40,307 nucleotides of DNA from the NCBI GenBank assembly GCA_015657535.1, contig JADHZB010000985.1:1-40307 (forward strand), read 5' to 3'. The position numbers were made by a program, and so were the translations under genes. Positions 1 through 9,556 of this stretch are shown one piece after another. Numbering within the stretch: the stretch's first letter is position 1; each line of letters begins with the position of its first letter. The notes beneath the pieces were generated by a model that saw nothing but the letters and a program-made list of their open reading frames with translations, had not been told where the DNA came from and made no database searches. The DNA is from Nephromyces sp. MM_2019 (Eukaryota; Apicomplexa; Aconoidasida; Nephromycida).

Positions 1-396
1 TATATATATTTATGTGTGCATGCGAGGAGGGTGTTGTTATGTCTGTATTTTAATGAAATATGTATATGTTTTTATATAAATAAAGTCACACACAAAGATA
101 TGTGTGTATGTGTGTGTTGTTATATATATCTTAGGGTTATACACAAAGATATAAACATATATATAAGTTTAAATCATTTCCAAAAATTAAAAAAATCTAG
201 AAACGAAAACGAGGGTGCAAGTACATATCTGTGTGATGTGAATTTATTCAATTTGTTATAAATGTATGATACTGTAATTAAATGTGTGTGTGTAGTATAT
301 GTGTCTAGTGTAAGGGTAAGAATGTGTGGTGTGTGTTTTAATGTGAAGTGTAGGGTATGTTTGAGAATGTGTGCTATAATAGGCCTGATTGTAAAA
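1..396. other. Left flank, TG-rich and AT-rich, no gene seen
   Basis: Downstream (3') side of the small minus-strand gene that ends at 397. The plus strand carries scattered TGTGTG tracts near 100-120 and 280-350. I see no convincing exon. Short open frames here are composed almost entirely of repeat-derived codons. Confidence 0.5.
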
Positions 397-757
397 TTAG
401 CCATGTGTAAGAGTGGGTGCGTAATGTTTTACACACTCAGGGAAAGTATTATAGATCTCTAGAATGATGAGATTATGTAAATATATAAAATAAAGGATAC
501 AATTTTATTGTGTGTGAGTGTATAACACAGTATATCCCACGTAATATGATAGTAGAAATTATCGCCATGAACACATAAGAGCTGTGTGTATAATTAATAG
601 TACCTGTACTAATTTGACGATAAGGTGGTTGGTGGTTTGTACTCCTGGGTCGACCAACCTCTCTTTTTCCTCTTACTCCACCTCTTCCTCTTCCCCTCCA
701 ACGAGTAAAGGAGCTAGCAGCCCCCGGTGGTAATAGGGGCATAGATGTAGAACTCAT
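397..757 (-). CDS. Small Arg/Gly-rich protein, two exons, function unknown
   Basis: Exon 1 runs from 757 down to 604 and exon 2 from 458 down to 397, giving 71 residues. The start codon follows a CA-rich leader. Exon 1 is far richer in G+C than its surroundings, which supports coding. It encodes a Pro-rich start, a WRGRGRGGVRGKR segment (about residues 20-33) of the RGG/RG type seen in RNA-binding proteins, then a basic stretch. The donor reads CAG/GTACTA in phase 1. The acceptor, after a pyrimidine-rich TTCTAG, restores the frame and adds 20 residues (ending THG) before TAA. I do not recognise the family. The exon pair is consistent but rests on one phase match, and further exons to the left are possible. 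Confidence 0.45.
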
Positions 758-989
758 CTTGTGTGTAGATGTGTTGTGTGTAAACTGGGGTTAATATATA
801 TATATGCATGTATATGTGTATTGATGTGTGTGTATGTATATATGCATTTATGTGTGTGTATGTATATGTTTTTGTATGAGATGTATGTTGAGTCTATAAA
901 TGTCTGTGTGATAGAGGTGATATATATGTGTGGTTGGGTCTGTAACGGGTATATAGTAATGTTAATTTTCGTATAATTATAAGAAACAC
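758..989. promoter_or_regulatory. Divergent intergenic region with TG repeat on the plus strand
   Basis: About 230 bases separate the minus-strand start at 757 from the plus-strand start at 990. The region is dominated by TGTGTGTATGTATAT-type repeats on the plus strand, which read as CA-rich leader for the minus-strand gene. If both gene models hold, this is a shared bidirectional promoter. No defined promoter motif was recognised. Confidence 0.35.
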
Positions 990-1114
990 ATGTCCAAAGA
1001 GTGTGTAAATAGTATGTAAGGAATATATATTCGCTAGAATCAAACAGATAGCAGAAATAATTCAAGTAGGCTCATCATACCGATACAATCCCAAAAACAT
1101 AAATGTTTTAGAAC
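990..1114 (+). CDS. 5' end of an eIF3 subunit k-like gene (partial)
   Basis: Exon 1 (990-1000) supplies ATG TCC AAA GA. A 37-base intron (1001-1037, GTGTGT to CTAG) follows, then exon 2 from 1038. The joined frame gives about 30 residues beginning MSKEIKQIAEII and containing SYRYNPKNINVLEQ. The RYNPxNxxxLE signature is characteristic of the N-terminus of translation initiation factor 3 subunit k, where it lies in the first 35 residues. A donor-like AAG/GTGTTT lies at about 1114/1115. The family is normally 210-220 residues. I could not find the remaining exons (YDLEANL, LLKLYQ and so on) to the right, so this may be a gene with hard-to-see short exons or a decayed copy. The resemblance is from memory of the family, not from an alignment. 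Confidence 0.45.
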
Positions 1115-1711
1115 AAGGTGTTTATTTATTTAATATGCTATTTATTCAAACATTTATCTGTGTATAAAGTGTAAACATATATAAATTCATAAATATATAT
1201 TAGGAAAAGAGTATCGATATGGATAAGGTATGTGATAGTGTGCATGTTAAAAGGACGACTTTAGAGTGATGTGAATCATCTATTTTATGTATGGGAAATA
1301 ACCTGTTAATCCTCAGTATTAAAAAATAAGTGGTGAGAGAGTTAAAGCGTGTAATAGATTGGAAGATTTGTTTGTACAATAATTAAATGTTGTAGGTACA
1401 CCAAAATTGATCAAATTGGGTAAAGATTTGATAAATATATGACCTTAAGATTTTAGGAATTAAATTAGGGAGGTACTAGCGACATTTAGTTTTAGATGTG
1501 TACAAAATGTTTTAAATTGTTGTGCTGATATCGAGGATATGATGAGGTATATATACACTATGATATATATATAATGAATAGCGGGAAGTTTAGAAAATTG
1601 GTCTGTATAAGGATGTTATCTTAGCTCCAAGACAGACAAATTCCAAGAGAATAGCATTCAAAAAAAAATGTTGAGTTTTTGGGGGCCTTCTTAAAGTATA
1701 ATTTTGATGGT

Positions 1712-1990
1712 AGTTTGGAGGTATATGTGTCGTGTTTGGGAGGTGATTTGAGCTGTGTTTAAAGGTATTTTGTAATGTATTATGGAAATGTTTATTGTGT
1801 AGTGGTCAGTCAATTTGTAGGTGTTTGATATTGTTTTTCTGAAAGTAATTAGCGTTTTGTATAGGAGGTAATTTGGAGGTAATTCGTATTATGGTTTGGA
1901 GGTATTTGTGTTTCGCTTTGTCGCTATTTTGAGGTTAATTTGAAGGTAATATGGAGGTGTTTGTGCGTTGGAGATGTTTTCGAGGTGTTC
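1712..1990. repeat. Degenerate TTTGGAGGTA repeat tract
   Basis: The plus strand repeats a motif close to TTTGGAGGTA(A/T)TT at about 1713, 1735 (GGGAGGTG), 1864, 1873, 1895, 1929 (GAGGTTAA), 1941 (GAAGGTAA) and 1951. Spacing is irregular, so it is not a clean tandem array. The strand bias is strong: G and T on the plus strand, against a background of A and T. Confidence 0.5.
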
Positions 1991-2149
1991 CTTTAATAAG
2001 GAAAGATAGATATATATACACGATTGTGTTATAAGAAATGTGTTGACTATCTTAAAGTGGTAGCAAACTGATACTCTCAAAGAGTAGTTTGATATGAGTG
2101 TATTTTATTATTCGTATTATAGGTTGTGTTTAAGCTATAAAGAGGTGTG

Positions 2150-2275
2150 TGTATCTGTGAATGGGTAACGTAGGAGTTAGAGAGGGTGTAGGTGTGAGTA
2201 TCTGTGTATACATGTGTATATGTATGGATATGCATTAGTGTGTGTACAAGTATGTATGTGTGTATGTATTAATCA
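2150..2275. repeat. TG-rich simple repeat tract
   Basis: Interrupted TGTGTGTA and TGTATATG repeats on the plus strand. By analogy with other genes in the window, a tract of this polarity could be the CA-rich leader of a minus-strand gene lying to its left, but I found no such gene. Confidence 0.6.
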
Positions 2276-2571
2276 GCTAGCACTTTTAGTTAAAGATCTC
2301 TTGGTGTTTATATGTGTAAGTTTTAGGGTTAGATTTATTTTTGTTAAGATGCTTGTTTTGTTGATGTGTTATGATGGACTATTTATGTCTAAATTTTATT
2401 AGTGATATTAGAGCAAATAATGTTACTTCTAGTATATATATATGGTGAGTATGCCTACTGTTGTGTATAGCTGTGAAATTGTATTGATAGATATATATAT
2501 ATATAAATATACGTATGTCATATCTTCACAAAAGGAACAAAACTTCTAATTCAACTAACAATTATTTTCAG

Positions 2572-2646
2572 GGAAAGGAAGGTGTATATACACTTGAGCA
2601 AAGACTCTCTAGTAAAAGTTTTATTATAAAACATTTAAAAATATGA
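2572..2646 (+). other. Candidate orphan terminal exon
   Basis: A strong acceptor (AATTATTTTCAG, ending 2571) is followed by 24 open codons, GKEGVYTLEQRLSSKS and on, ending in TGA. It could be a last exon of a plus-strand gene, possibly the eIF3k-like one, but the residues do not match the eIF3k C-terminus as I know it. Chance is a real alternative in a frame this short. Confidence 0.2.
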
Positions 2647-5243
2647 ATAAATTAGAGAATAACCCAGACTAAGTCATAACATTAAATTAGAAATCCCTTA
2701 TTACTCAATATTTTTATTTAACTGGAAAATTGCAAAAGAAACTGTAAATGTTTTGATACATTATATAGACATTCGCTATTCTAAGAACAAACCGAAGCAT
2801 TCGAAGTGGATTTCGTTTGAACTTAAAACTTGATCGTTGCACAGAAATCGATAAGTGTGTATATGTAAGTATTTTCATATTTATATTTGTAATTATTGAA
2901 TCAGATTAGATAAGAGAAAAATTAAACTTTATCACAAGTCAAATTATATACAAGTAAAAGTATACAAAAAAACAACTCCTATAGAGGAGTTACAATTAGA
3001 GTACTCTCATACATAGTCATCTAGCAGAAGTTTACTTAAAATCAAATAAATGAGTGACCTGCTGTCAGTTGTTGAGATACAAAAGTGTAATTAGATATAT
3101 CTAAATAGGTATGGCTGAGCGCTTATTTGCATATTTGCTAATTTTCAAATACATTGTTATATTATATGTTTGAGTATATATAAATGTATAGATGTATGTT
3201 GGTATTTATACATATGTATATATCTTTCCTGTACATGTTTTGGGATCTTGCTGAAATGTTTTTATAATAAATTAAGGTTTTTGAAATAATATTTAGATTG
3301 TCTATTAAATGTAGTAGTTGCTTATTTCAATTTATTAACTTAAATAAATTTATACATTAATGCTTTGTATATATTTTATAAATTGTTTTAATTTTTTAAA
3401 GTGCACTTCCTTGTTCTTTGAGTTGGTAATTTCCACTCATATCAGGGTAAATTATATAAACACATGTATAGCATATACAGCTAAGTCAGTGAATTTATAT
3501 ATACATGAAAATATAAAACCTATTATCGAAGATTATATCATCTCTAACAAATATGTACACAGAAATTCACATCGATGTGTAAACATTTTAATTAGTATAA
3601 GCTCCGAAATAAAATTATTATATATAAAATTAATTTTATGAACACTTAAATAGTACAACTGCATATGTACGCACATAACCAAACTTACAAAATCTAAGAT
3701 TTTATATATACCAAAAAAGTTATATATTTCAGTAATTAAATGCAAGCCCGGACCCTGTAGAAATGTATATACATTAATGTACACATGATAAATATAAAAG
3801 GAAATAAGCACCGACAAAGTGTTAAAAGTATTTATAAACTCATGTGTGACAAAATATACACAGGATATATACACAACAAGCAACAATAAACCAAAATAAT
3901 CACACACACATAAAGCTGCAAATATATTTAAATCTATTAGTAAATTTAGTTTTATATATACAATAATTTGCACTATTTCAATTTTTTAATTTGTAAACCT
4001 TCGTAAAGTAGGTGAACTATATATAAACATTCAAATTTTTCTTTTTGAAATGAATTTTCTACAATTTAGACAGAATTTTTTGACTTATCAAAAAGTTTAC
4101 AAAAGTGTAGCACTCCTTACAAAAATTTATTAAAAATTTACCTACCAAAATAGAATTTTTAAGTATAATTTTATTTATCTATAAATTTAAGTATAAATTT
4201 AATTTAAGCTGCTTCTTTGCCCAACTATATATATATACACATACAACTAGGATATCCACACACAAACAAACATACATATATTACCATACACAACCTAGAT
4301 CGTGCACACACATAAGCACACATAAACACATTACATACAAACACATATCACACACATAAATAACTATAAGCACATAGACATGTAACTACCAAACATAAAT
4401 GATTTAGATAACACATGGAGATATCAGTTAAGCTGACTATCACACACACACACACCGACAGAGATGTAAAATAAATATGACAAACACACACATTGGCACA
4501 AAACAAATAAAACATAAATACATACACCACAAGTTAAGCTAAATAAAACACAAAAACCACATAAATAACACATTTTAATTGACATTTTCCTATTTTAACA
4601 AACACCCAATAGTATTTATTACTTTAACAAAAATTGCTTACCCAAACACATCACTTATTATTTATACTAAAAATTTTCATAAACTAAGTTAAATATAAAT
4701 CATTGATTCAAACATACACCAACATTTTCTCACGCATCCAACACAACCCTAACTGTACGAACACATTAAGTAAAATCTATTTTTTTATTTTTATCATCTC
4801 AATTATTTTCTTCTTCACAATCCATATATTTCTTTCTCACTTACATTCCCTTTTTTGATGATATTCAAGTCTTGACTCGTTCAAAATTAACAAAATTGAT
4901 TTCCTCACAATAATTGTGTCTTCTTCCCTATCACACATTGTAACTGTGATTTTATTTTTTATTTAGTCAGAACGAAATTTTAGCCCAACCTTTTTCTTAA
5001 TTTATTTTCATTTTGACTTTAGATCTCCAACCCTCTCTACTTCATACTACTTAAAATAAAAATTTTATCAAAAATTTTTCTTAATCAAAAACTCTAAATC
5101 CCTTGGTTCGTAATCACACAACAAAGCGACATCAGGCCCAGCCCCTTTTGAATCAATTTTTGAATATCTAATCACAGAAGAAGACTTTTATTCCTCTTAT
5201 ACTCATCACATCTACTATTACTTCAAACTGTATAATTCCCAAA
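2647..5243. other. Intergenic DNA upstream of the G3BP-like gene
   Basis: AT-rich sequence with no supported gene. From 4220 to about 4545 it becomes CA-rich on the plus strand (CACACATA, ACACACACACAC). From about 4790 it becomes pyrimidine-rich, and it continues as an A/C-rich leader to the start codon at 5244. A 146-codon hydrophobic frame on the minus strand (3533-3973) is discussed in the findings. A second open stretch at about 2769-2936 (plus) has no clear splice context. Confidence 0.5.
4220..4545. repeat. CA-rich tract upstream of the G3BP-like gene
   Basis: Interrupted CACACATA/ACACATAA repeats, including a run of ACACACACACAC near 4440-4454. The C and A residues are on the coding strand of the downstream gene, about 0.7-1 kb before its start. 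Confidence 0.7.
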
Positions 5244-7280
5244 ATGACTGCTATTTCACCCCCTTCCTCCATGACAGGTGTCTTGACAAATGGACCCAAC
5301 TACCACAATGCTGCCCCCACAAACTCTCCCTCTACTTCATCTTACCTCTTTTATAACACTTCACAACCTCCTCCCTACTCATCAATTCCCATGCAACACC
5401 ACATGAACCATCCACAAAACTTACCACCCCAACACCCCATCCAATCAACTCCTGAAACTCACAATAACTTTACTACACCCCAAAACGCTGCCAAGACATA
5501 TTCCATTGAGGATGTTGCTTACAGTTTTGTTTTTCAGTATTATACAAAGCTACATAAGGATTCAAAGAACTTACACCAGTTCTATGACGTTGATTCCAAC
5601 ATAACAAGGTCTAATGAAACCCACCCTACACAACCACGTCGCTGGAAAGCAAGAGGAAATGAACAAATTTGTGAATACTTTAAGATCTACTTACCAAAGG
5701 GACCAACATCTCGAATATCCTCCATAGAGGCACAAGATAGCATTGATGGAAGCATTTTCTTACGATTACATGGTTTCTTGACCATTGATGAAGAAGGTGA
5801 TCGAGAATTTGAACAATCTATCTTGCTTGCTAAACAAAAAACTGTGAATGTTTGCTGGTATATTAGAAACGAAATTTTTTCTTACATTGACCACAATTAC
5901 ATTGACGATCAAACTGAGTCAAATAGCCAAGCACCTCCACAAGCCGAAGCAGCCTCTCACACTGGAGAAGCAACCCAAGATACTGAAAAAGAACAATGGG
6001 TTCAACAGTCTGCTCCCCCAAAAGAAACTACTTATGAACCCATGACTGAAAGCACTGTATATGAAAAGGAAGTAACTGCCGAAGTTACCACCTCTGAGGC
6101 AGTTGCAGAAGCTACCTGGGTCGAAGATCCCAATGATAACAATGCTGAAGAAATCAGTAAAGAAACACAAACTATGAATCAAAAAGAAGAAAAGGCTACT
6201 GTTACCACCACAAGTAATGTAAGACAATGGGCTGAAACTGAAGTTCAACAAGAGATGACTGACAATAAATCAGGAGATTGGCCAAAACTTGGTGAGACAA
6301 TAGACTCAAAGATGGCTGACAGTAATACTCAATCTAGTCAACCCATAACCCGCCAATATGATGAAAACAGCTTTGCTTACCATCTTATGAAAGGGACTTC
6401 ACACACAGCAAAACCAAGAGTAAAGGTAGTTAAAGACACTAGTAACAGCCCGAATACTCAGGTAACAGATGCACAAGGCACTCAGGCCGAAAATTCCAAA
6501 GCATCTGATGCAATGGCTAAGAAAATCCGTGTACTTGATTTACCTAATAATATTACTAACGAAGAAATTGAGAGATCAATTATGAACCGTCTAAAGTATT
6601 TCAACGATGGCCATGTTATCGAGATTAATAGAAATATTATTGAACTTGATAGACAACAGTCCGCTGAATATTTACTCACAAATGGATGGTATCTAGGAGG
6701 TAAAGAAATCAAGATTGTTCCAGCAACCAAGCCCCAAAACGTAAATTCACGTCCAAATCAAAATCGCCGTAAGCCTCGCACATTCCCTAACAGTGGCAAC
6801 AGCAGTACCACCAATGGTGGCTACAAGGGTAATGCTCCACGAGAAGGTGGAAACCAAAGAGAAGGCGGAAACCAAAGAGAAGGTGGAAACCAAAGAGAAG
6901 GTGGAAACCAAAGAGAAGGTGGAAACCAAAGAGAAGGCGGAAACCAAAGAGAAGGCGGAAACCAAAGAGAAGGTGGAAATCGTAATTTTAATAACAACAA
7001 ATTCTATAGGAATAATAATCCCTCCGAAAACACTACAGATAAACACCAAGGTGGTAACGAGTCAAGAAATCAAGGAGATTATGAAAGCGGAAATTGGGTA
7101 GAGGTTGCACCACAGCGTAACAAATATCCCAAGGAAAAGGGAAGTTTCAACAAATTCAATAAAGAAGGTGAATATCAAAAGAACTACTCAAACCCAAGAA
7201 ACAATAGCAATAGCAACACTGGCTTCAAAGGTGGATATAAAAACACAGCTAAACCAATCAACACTCAATTAACAATTTGA
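5244..7280 (+). CDS. G3BP-like RNA-binding protein (NTF2 domain, RRM, RGG-like repeats)
   Basis: Intronless, 678 residues. The order is: Pro/Asn/Ser-rich N-terminal tail (1-85); NTF2-like domain (about 86-217) with the family pattern VAYSFVFQYYTKL, LHQFYD, a central RLHGFLT strand and a FxxDI-like end (RNEIFSYIDH); a long acidic, Thr/Glu-rich linker (218-420); an RRM-like fold (about 424-499) starting KKIRVLDLPNNITNEEIE; then a Gly/Asn/Arg-rich tail with REGGNQ repeats (533-579). This matches Ras-GAP SH3-binding protein (G3BP), a cytoplasmic mRNA-binding protein and stress-granule scaffold in animals, with relatives in plants, fungi and protists. The RRM lacks an obvious aromatic RNP1, so RNA may be bound mainly by the tail. 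The start ATG follows a pyrimidine-rich leader, and no earlier in-frame ATG fits. Confidence 0.88.
   Translation: MTAISPPSSMTGVLTNGPNYHNAAPTNSPSTSSYLFYNTSQPPPYSSIPMQHHMNHPQNLPPQHPIQSTPETHNNFTTPQNAAKTYSIEDVAYSFVFQYYTKLHKDSKNLHQFYDVDSNITRSNETHPTQPRRWKARGNEQICEYFKIYLPKGPTSRISSIEAQDSIDGSIFLRLHGFLTIDEEGDREFEQSILLAKQKTVNVCWYIRNEIFSYIDHNYIDDQTESNSQAPPQAEAASHTGEATQDTEKEQWVQQSAPPKETTYEPMTESTVYEKEVTAEVTTSEAVAEATWVEDPNDNNAEEISKETQTMNQKEEKATVTTTSNVRQWAETEVQQEMTDNKSGDWPKLGETIDSKMADSNTQSSQPITRQYDENSFAYHLMKGTSHTAKPRVKVVKDTSNSPNTQVTDAQGTQAENSKASDAMAKKIRVLDLPNNITNEEIERSIMNRLKYFNDGHVIEINRNIIELDRQQSAEYLLTNGWYLGGKEIKIVPATKPQNVNSRPNQNRRKPRTFPNSGNSSTTNGGYKGNAPREGGNQREGGNQREGGNQREGGNQREGGNQREGGNQREGGNQREGGNRNFNNNKFYRNNNPSENTTDKHQGGNESRNQGDYESGNWVEVAPQRNKYPKEKGSFNKFNKEGEYQKNYSNPRNNSNSNTGFKGGYKNTAKPINTQLTI
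6840..6980 (+). repeat. 18-base coding tandem repeat (REGGNQ)
   Basis: Seven full copies and one copy lacking its last codon, nearly identical at the DNA level (AGAGAAGGTGGAAACCAA, with GGT/GGC variation). They encode Arg-Glu-Gly-Gly-Asn-Gln. Because the unit is a multiple of three without stops, two further frames, one on each strand, are also open across it (KVETKE and FSLVST), and these are artefacts. Confidence 0.95.
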
Positions 7281-9556
7281 TCTAATTAGAATTACAACAA
7301 CATACATGATTATAACTAATTGAACTTTACAGGAGATGAAACTGTAAAAATAGAGATTAGATGTCCAGCTTTACTATCAGTTAATCTATATAAATATATA
7401 CACAATATATCCAATTCATCTACTATATCTATATATACACTCAAACCTCTACACTAATTTCATTATCTTTTAATTTCAGCGATAACTAGAGCTATTGTTG
7501 AGAATACATGTTATTCACCTTATAGGTATAAATATAATTATTGAATTGATTTTATTTTCATCACTTGTAGATTTTTTAAATCACTTTAACAAAGTCATGA
7601 ATCCACACTAAGTATTTTTCCCAATTACATACACACTATCTTTGTAAGACATCTATTCTTGGTTAAATATTTGATAAAATATTTGTGCTAGCTAATATAC
7701 TCTATATAAAGCTATATGAACTTGTTCAAATGCTTAGGATTTCAACTATTTTGTTGAAATAATTGGTTATGTGAAATCAGAATTTAAAGAATTATACATT
7801 GCTTAGAATTATTAACTTTTAGTTTGACGTGAGAGTTTTACCACACATATCATTTCTTTATGATTATATATTATAGTTTTATTATTCATAATTACAGTTT
7901 GATTACTCTTTTGAATTATTCATCAAGGCTTATATCGAAAAAGCTTTGTCATTTTTGTATTATCATTTTTAAATCAAAATTCTTTTTTTATATATTCCTA
8001 CTATTTTAGCTCTGTAGCTATTCCCAAAAATAAAAATGATTTCTATATATACATATATATATATATATAGTAAGAACAAAATTTAGAATAGTCAAATGCA
8101 TATGATTTTAAATTCTTACACACAAATACACTAGAATAGACACACCACGCTTTTAATTCATAGATCACTATAAGCTTTCAATTATCTAAATTAATTTTTG
8201 GACTCAAAACCAACACACTTTACTAATTAACTTTGTGAATCCTCATTTTACTATTAACTTTACTTGTCTTGATTCGATTCTTTATAAAACTCTTCTTTCA
8301 AACAATCTATGAGCAATTCTTATATGAATATTTGTTATATAAATACGGGCTCTGTTAATAATAATAATATTTACTTGAAATTTATCCCATATATATTGCA
8401 AAGATAATCCATACTCTCAACAATGGTACAACTTAATATTTTTATTCACTAGTTTAAGATTGAACGAATATATATGCTTTACATTATATATGTATATTTA
8501 AATTGAGTTTTACTTTTGTTAAAATCAGAATTATTAAAATTAAACTCAATAAAACTAATTATAGAAACTTTTCAGAAACATGTTATTAAAATGTATTGAA
8601 TAGTAATTTGATATATTGCTAAAAAATTAACTAGTTTTGATGCTATAATTTCTATCTATATATACAAAGCCTCGAATATTACAAATGATCATGGATAAAT
8701 AAGCATGATACTAAAGAATATAAAGTTATATTTCTATTAGTGTAGAGATGAATTTTTTATATATAGGCTAAAGTACCTGGGAAATATACATTTAAAAAAA
8801 TTAATTCAAGACTAGTTTGATAAAGATTTAGCTTTTATAAAGCACAAAAGTTATATAACAAATATACAAATTGACCCAGTACTAATTTTCTTGAGTGAAG
8901 TGAAAGTTTAGTGTAAGCTGTAAATAATATTAAATTGCTATAGACAAACTTGAAATTTAAAAAAGTTACTTGTAAATAATGATTAGCTCTGAAAAAAACG
9001 ATTTCTCCATGATAACGCGAGTAGAATGAATATCTTATAGCTTTTTCTAGCAAATTATTTTTCAAAAGTTGTCTATGAATTAGAATTTCGAGCCTAAAAA
9101 AACTATAATCTTAAAAATTCCTGATGATTTTTTTTTACTCTAATTTTCTGGCAAGTTTTGTGAATATAGCCTTTAAAATTTTTAACAATACTAAAAATGT
9201 ATTATTTTGACAAAATTCATAACAAATATTGAATTTAATCCAGTATCTATAGACTGGAAACTTACCTCTTTCTCTATTAGAAATCTCAAACAAATTAATT
9301 CAATATTAAATTTTTTCATAAAAAATTTTGAATCTTAATTAGATATCTCTATAGCTTAAAGTTTTGTTAACATTTTGTTATGGAGCCTTTTTCAATTTGT
9401 TTAAACACCTTGTTGGTTAGCTCATTTTAAGTAAAAGTTACCATTCGATAAATTCAAATCTTATGTGCCTTAAAATCTAATTTTACATGAAACTTTTAAA
9501 GTACACTTTAGTGATGAGTACACAAAATTAAAATTTTTAGCAATTTTAAAAAGGTA
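7281..9556. other. Intergenic DNA, AT-rich
   Basis: Between the G3BP-like stop and the zinc-finger gene start. It holds TA-rich runs (for example 8041-8070) and poly-T/poly-A patches. A small perfect hairpin lies at 9239-9258 (TCCAGT, 8-base loop, ACTGGA). A 76-codon minus-strand frame at 8835-9065 matches nothing I know. No gene is supported. Confidence 0.55.

Larger units (their letters stand above)
1115..2571. other. Unassigned, mostly non-coding region
   Basis: This stretch would have to contain the rest of the eIF3k-like gene. Possible short exons flanked by AG and GT (for example 1204-1227) do not continue the family sequence in phase. It contains a G-rich repeat tract (listed separately), and TG-rich simple repeats at about 2150-2275. 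No gene is supported. Confidence 0.4.

Noticed and set aside
6747..7101. Overlapping open frames in the G3BP-like repeat region (KVETKE on plus, FSLVST on minus)
   Set aside because: Artefacts of the 18-base repeat; the REGGNQ frame is continuous with the NTF2 and RRM domains.
8270..8290. GATTCGATTC, resembling a tRNA B box
   Set aside because: No A box, acceptor stem or anticodon arm at the right distances.
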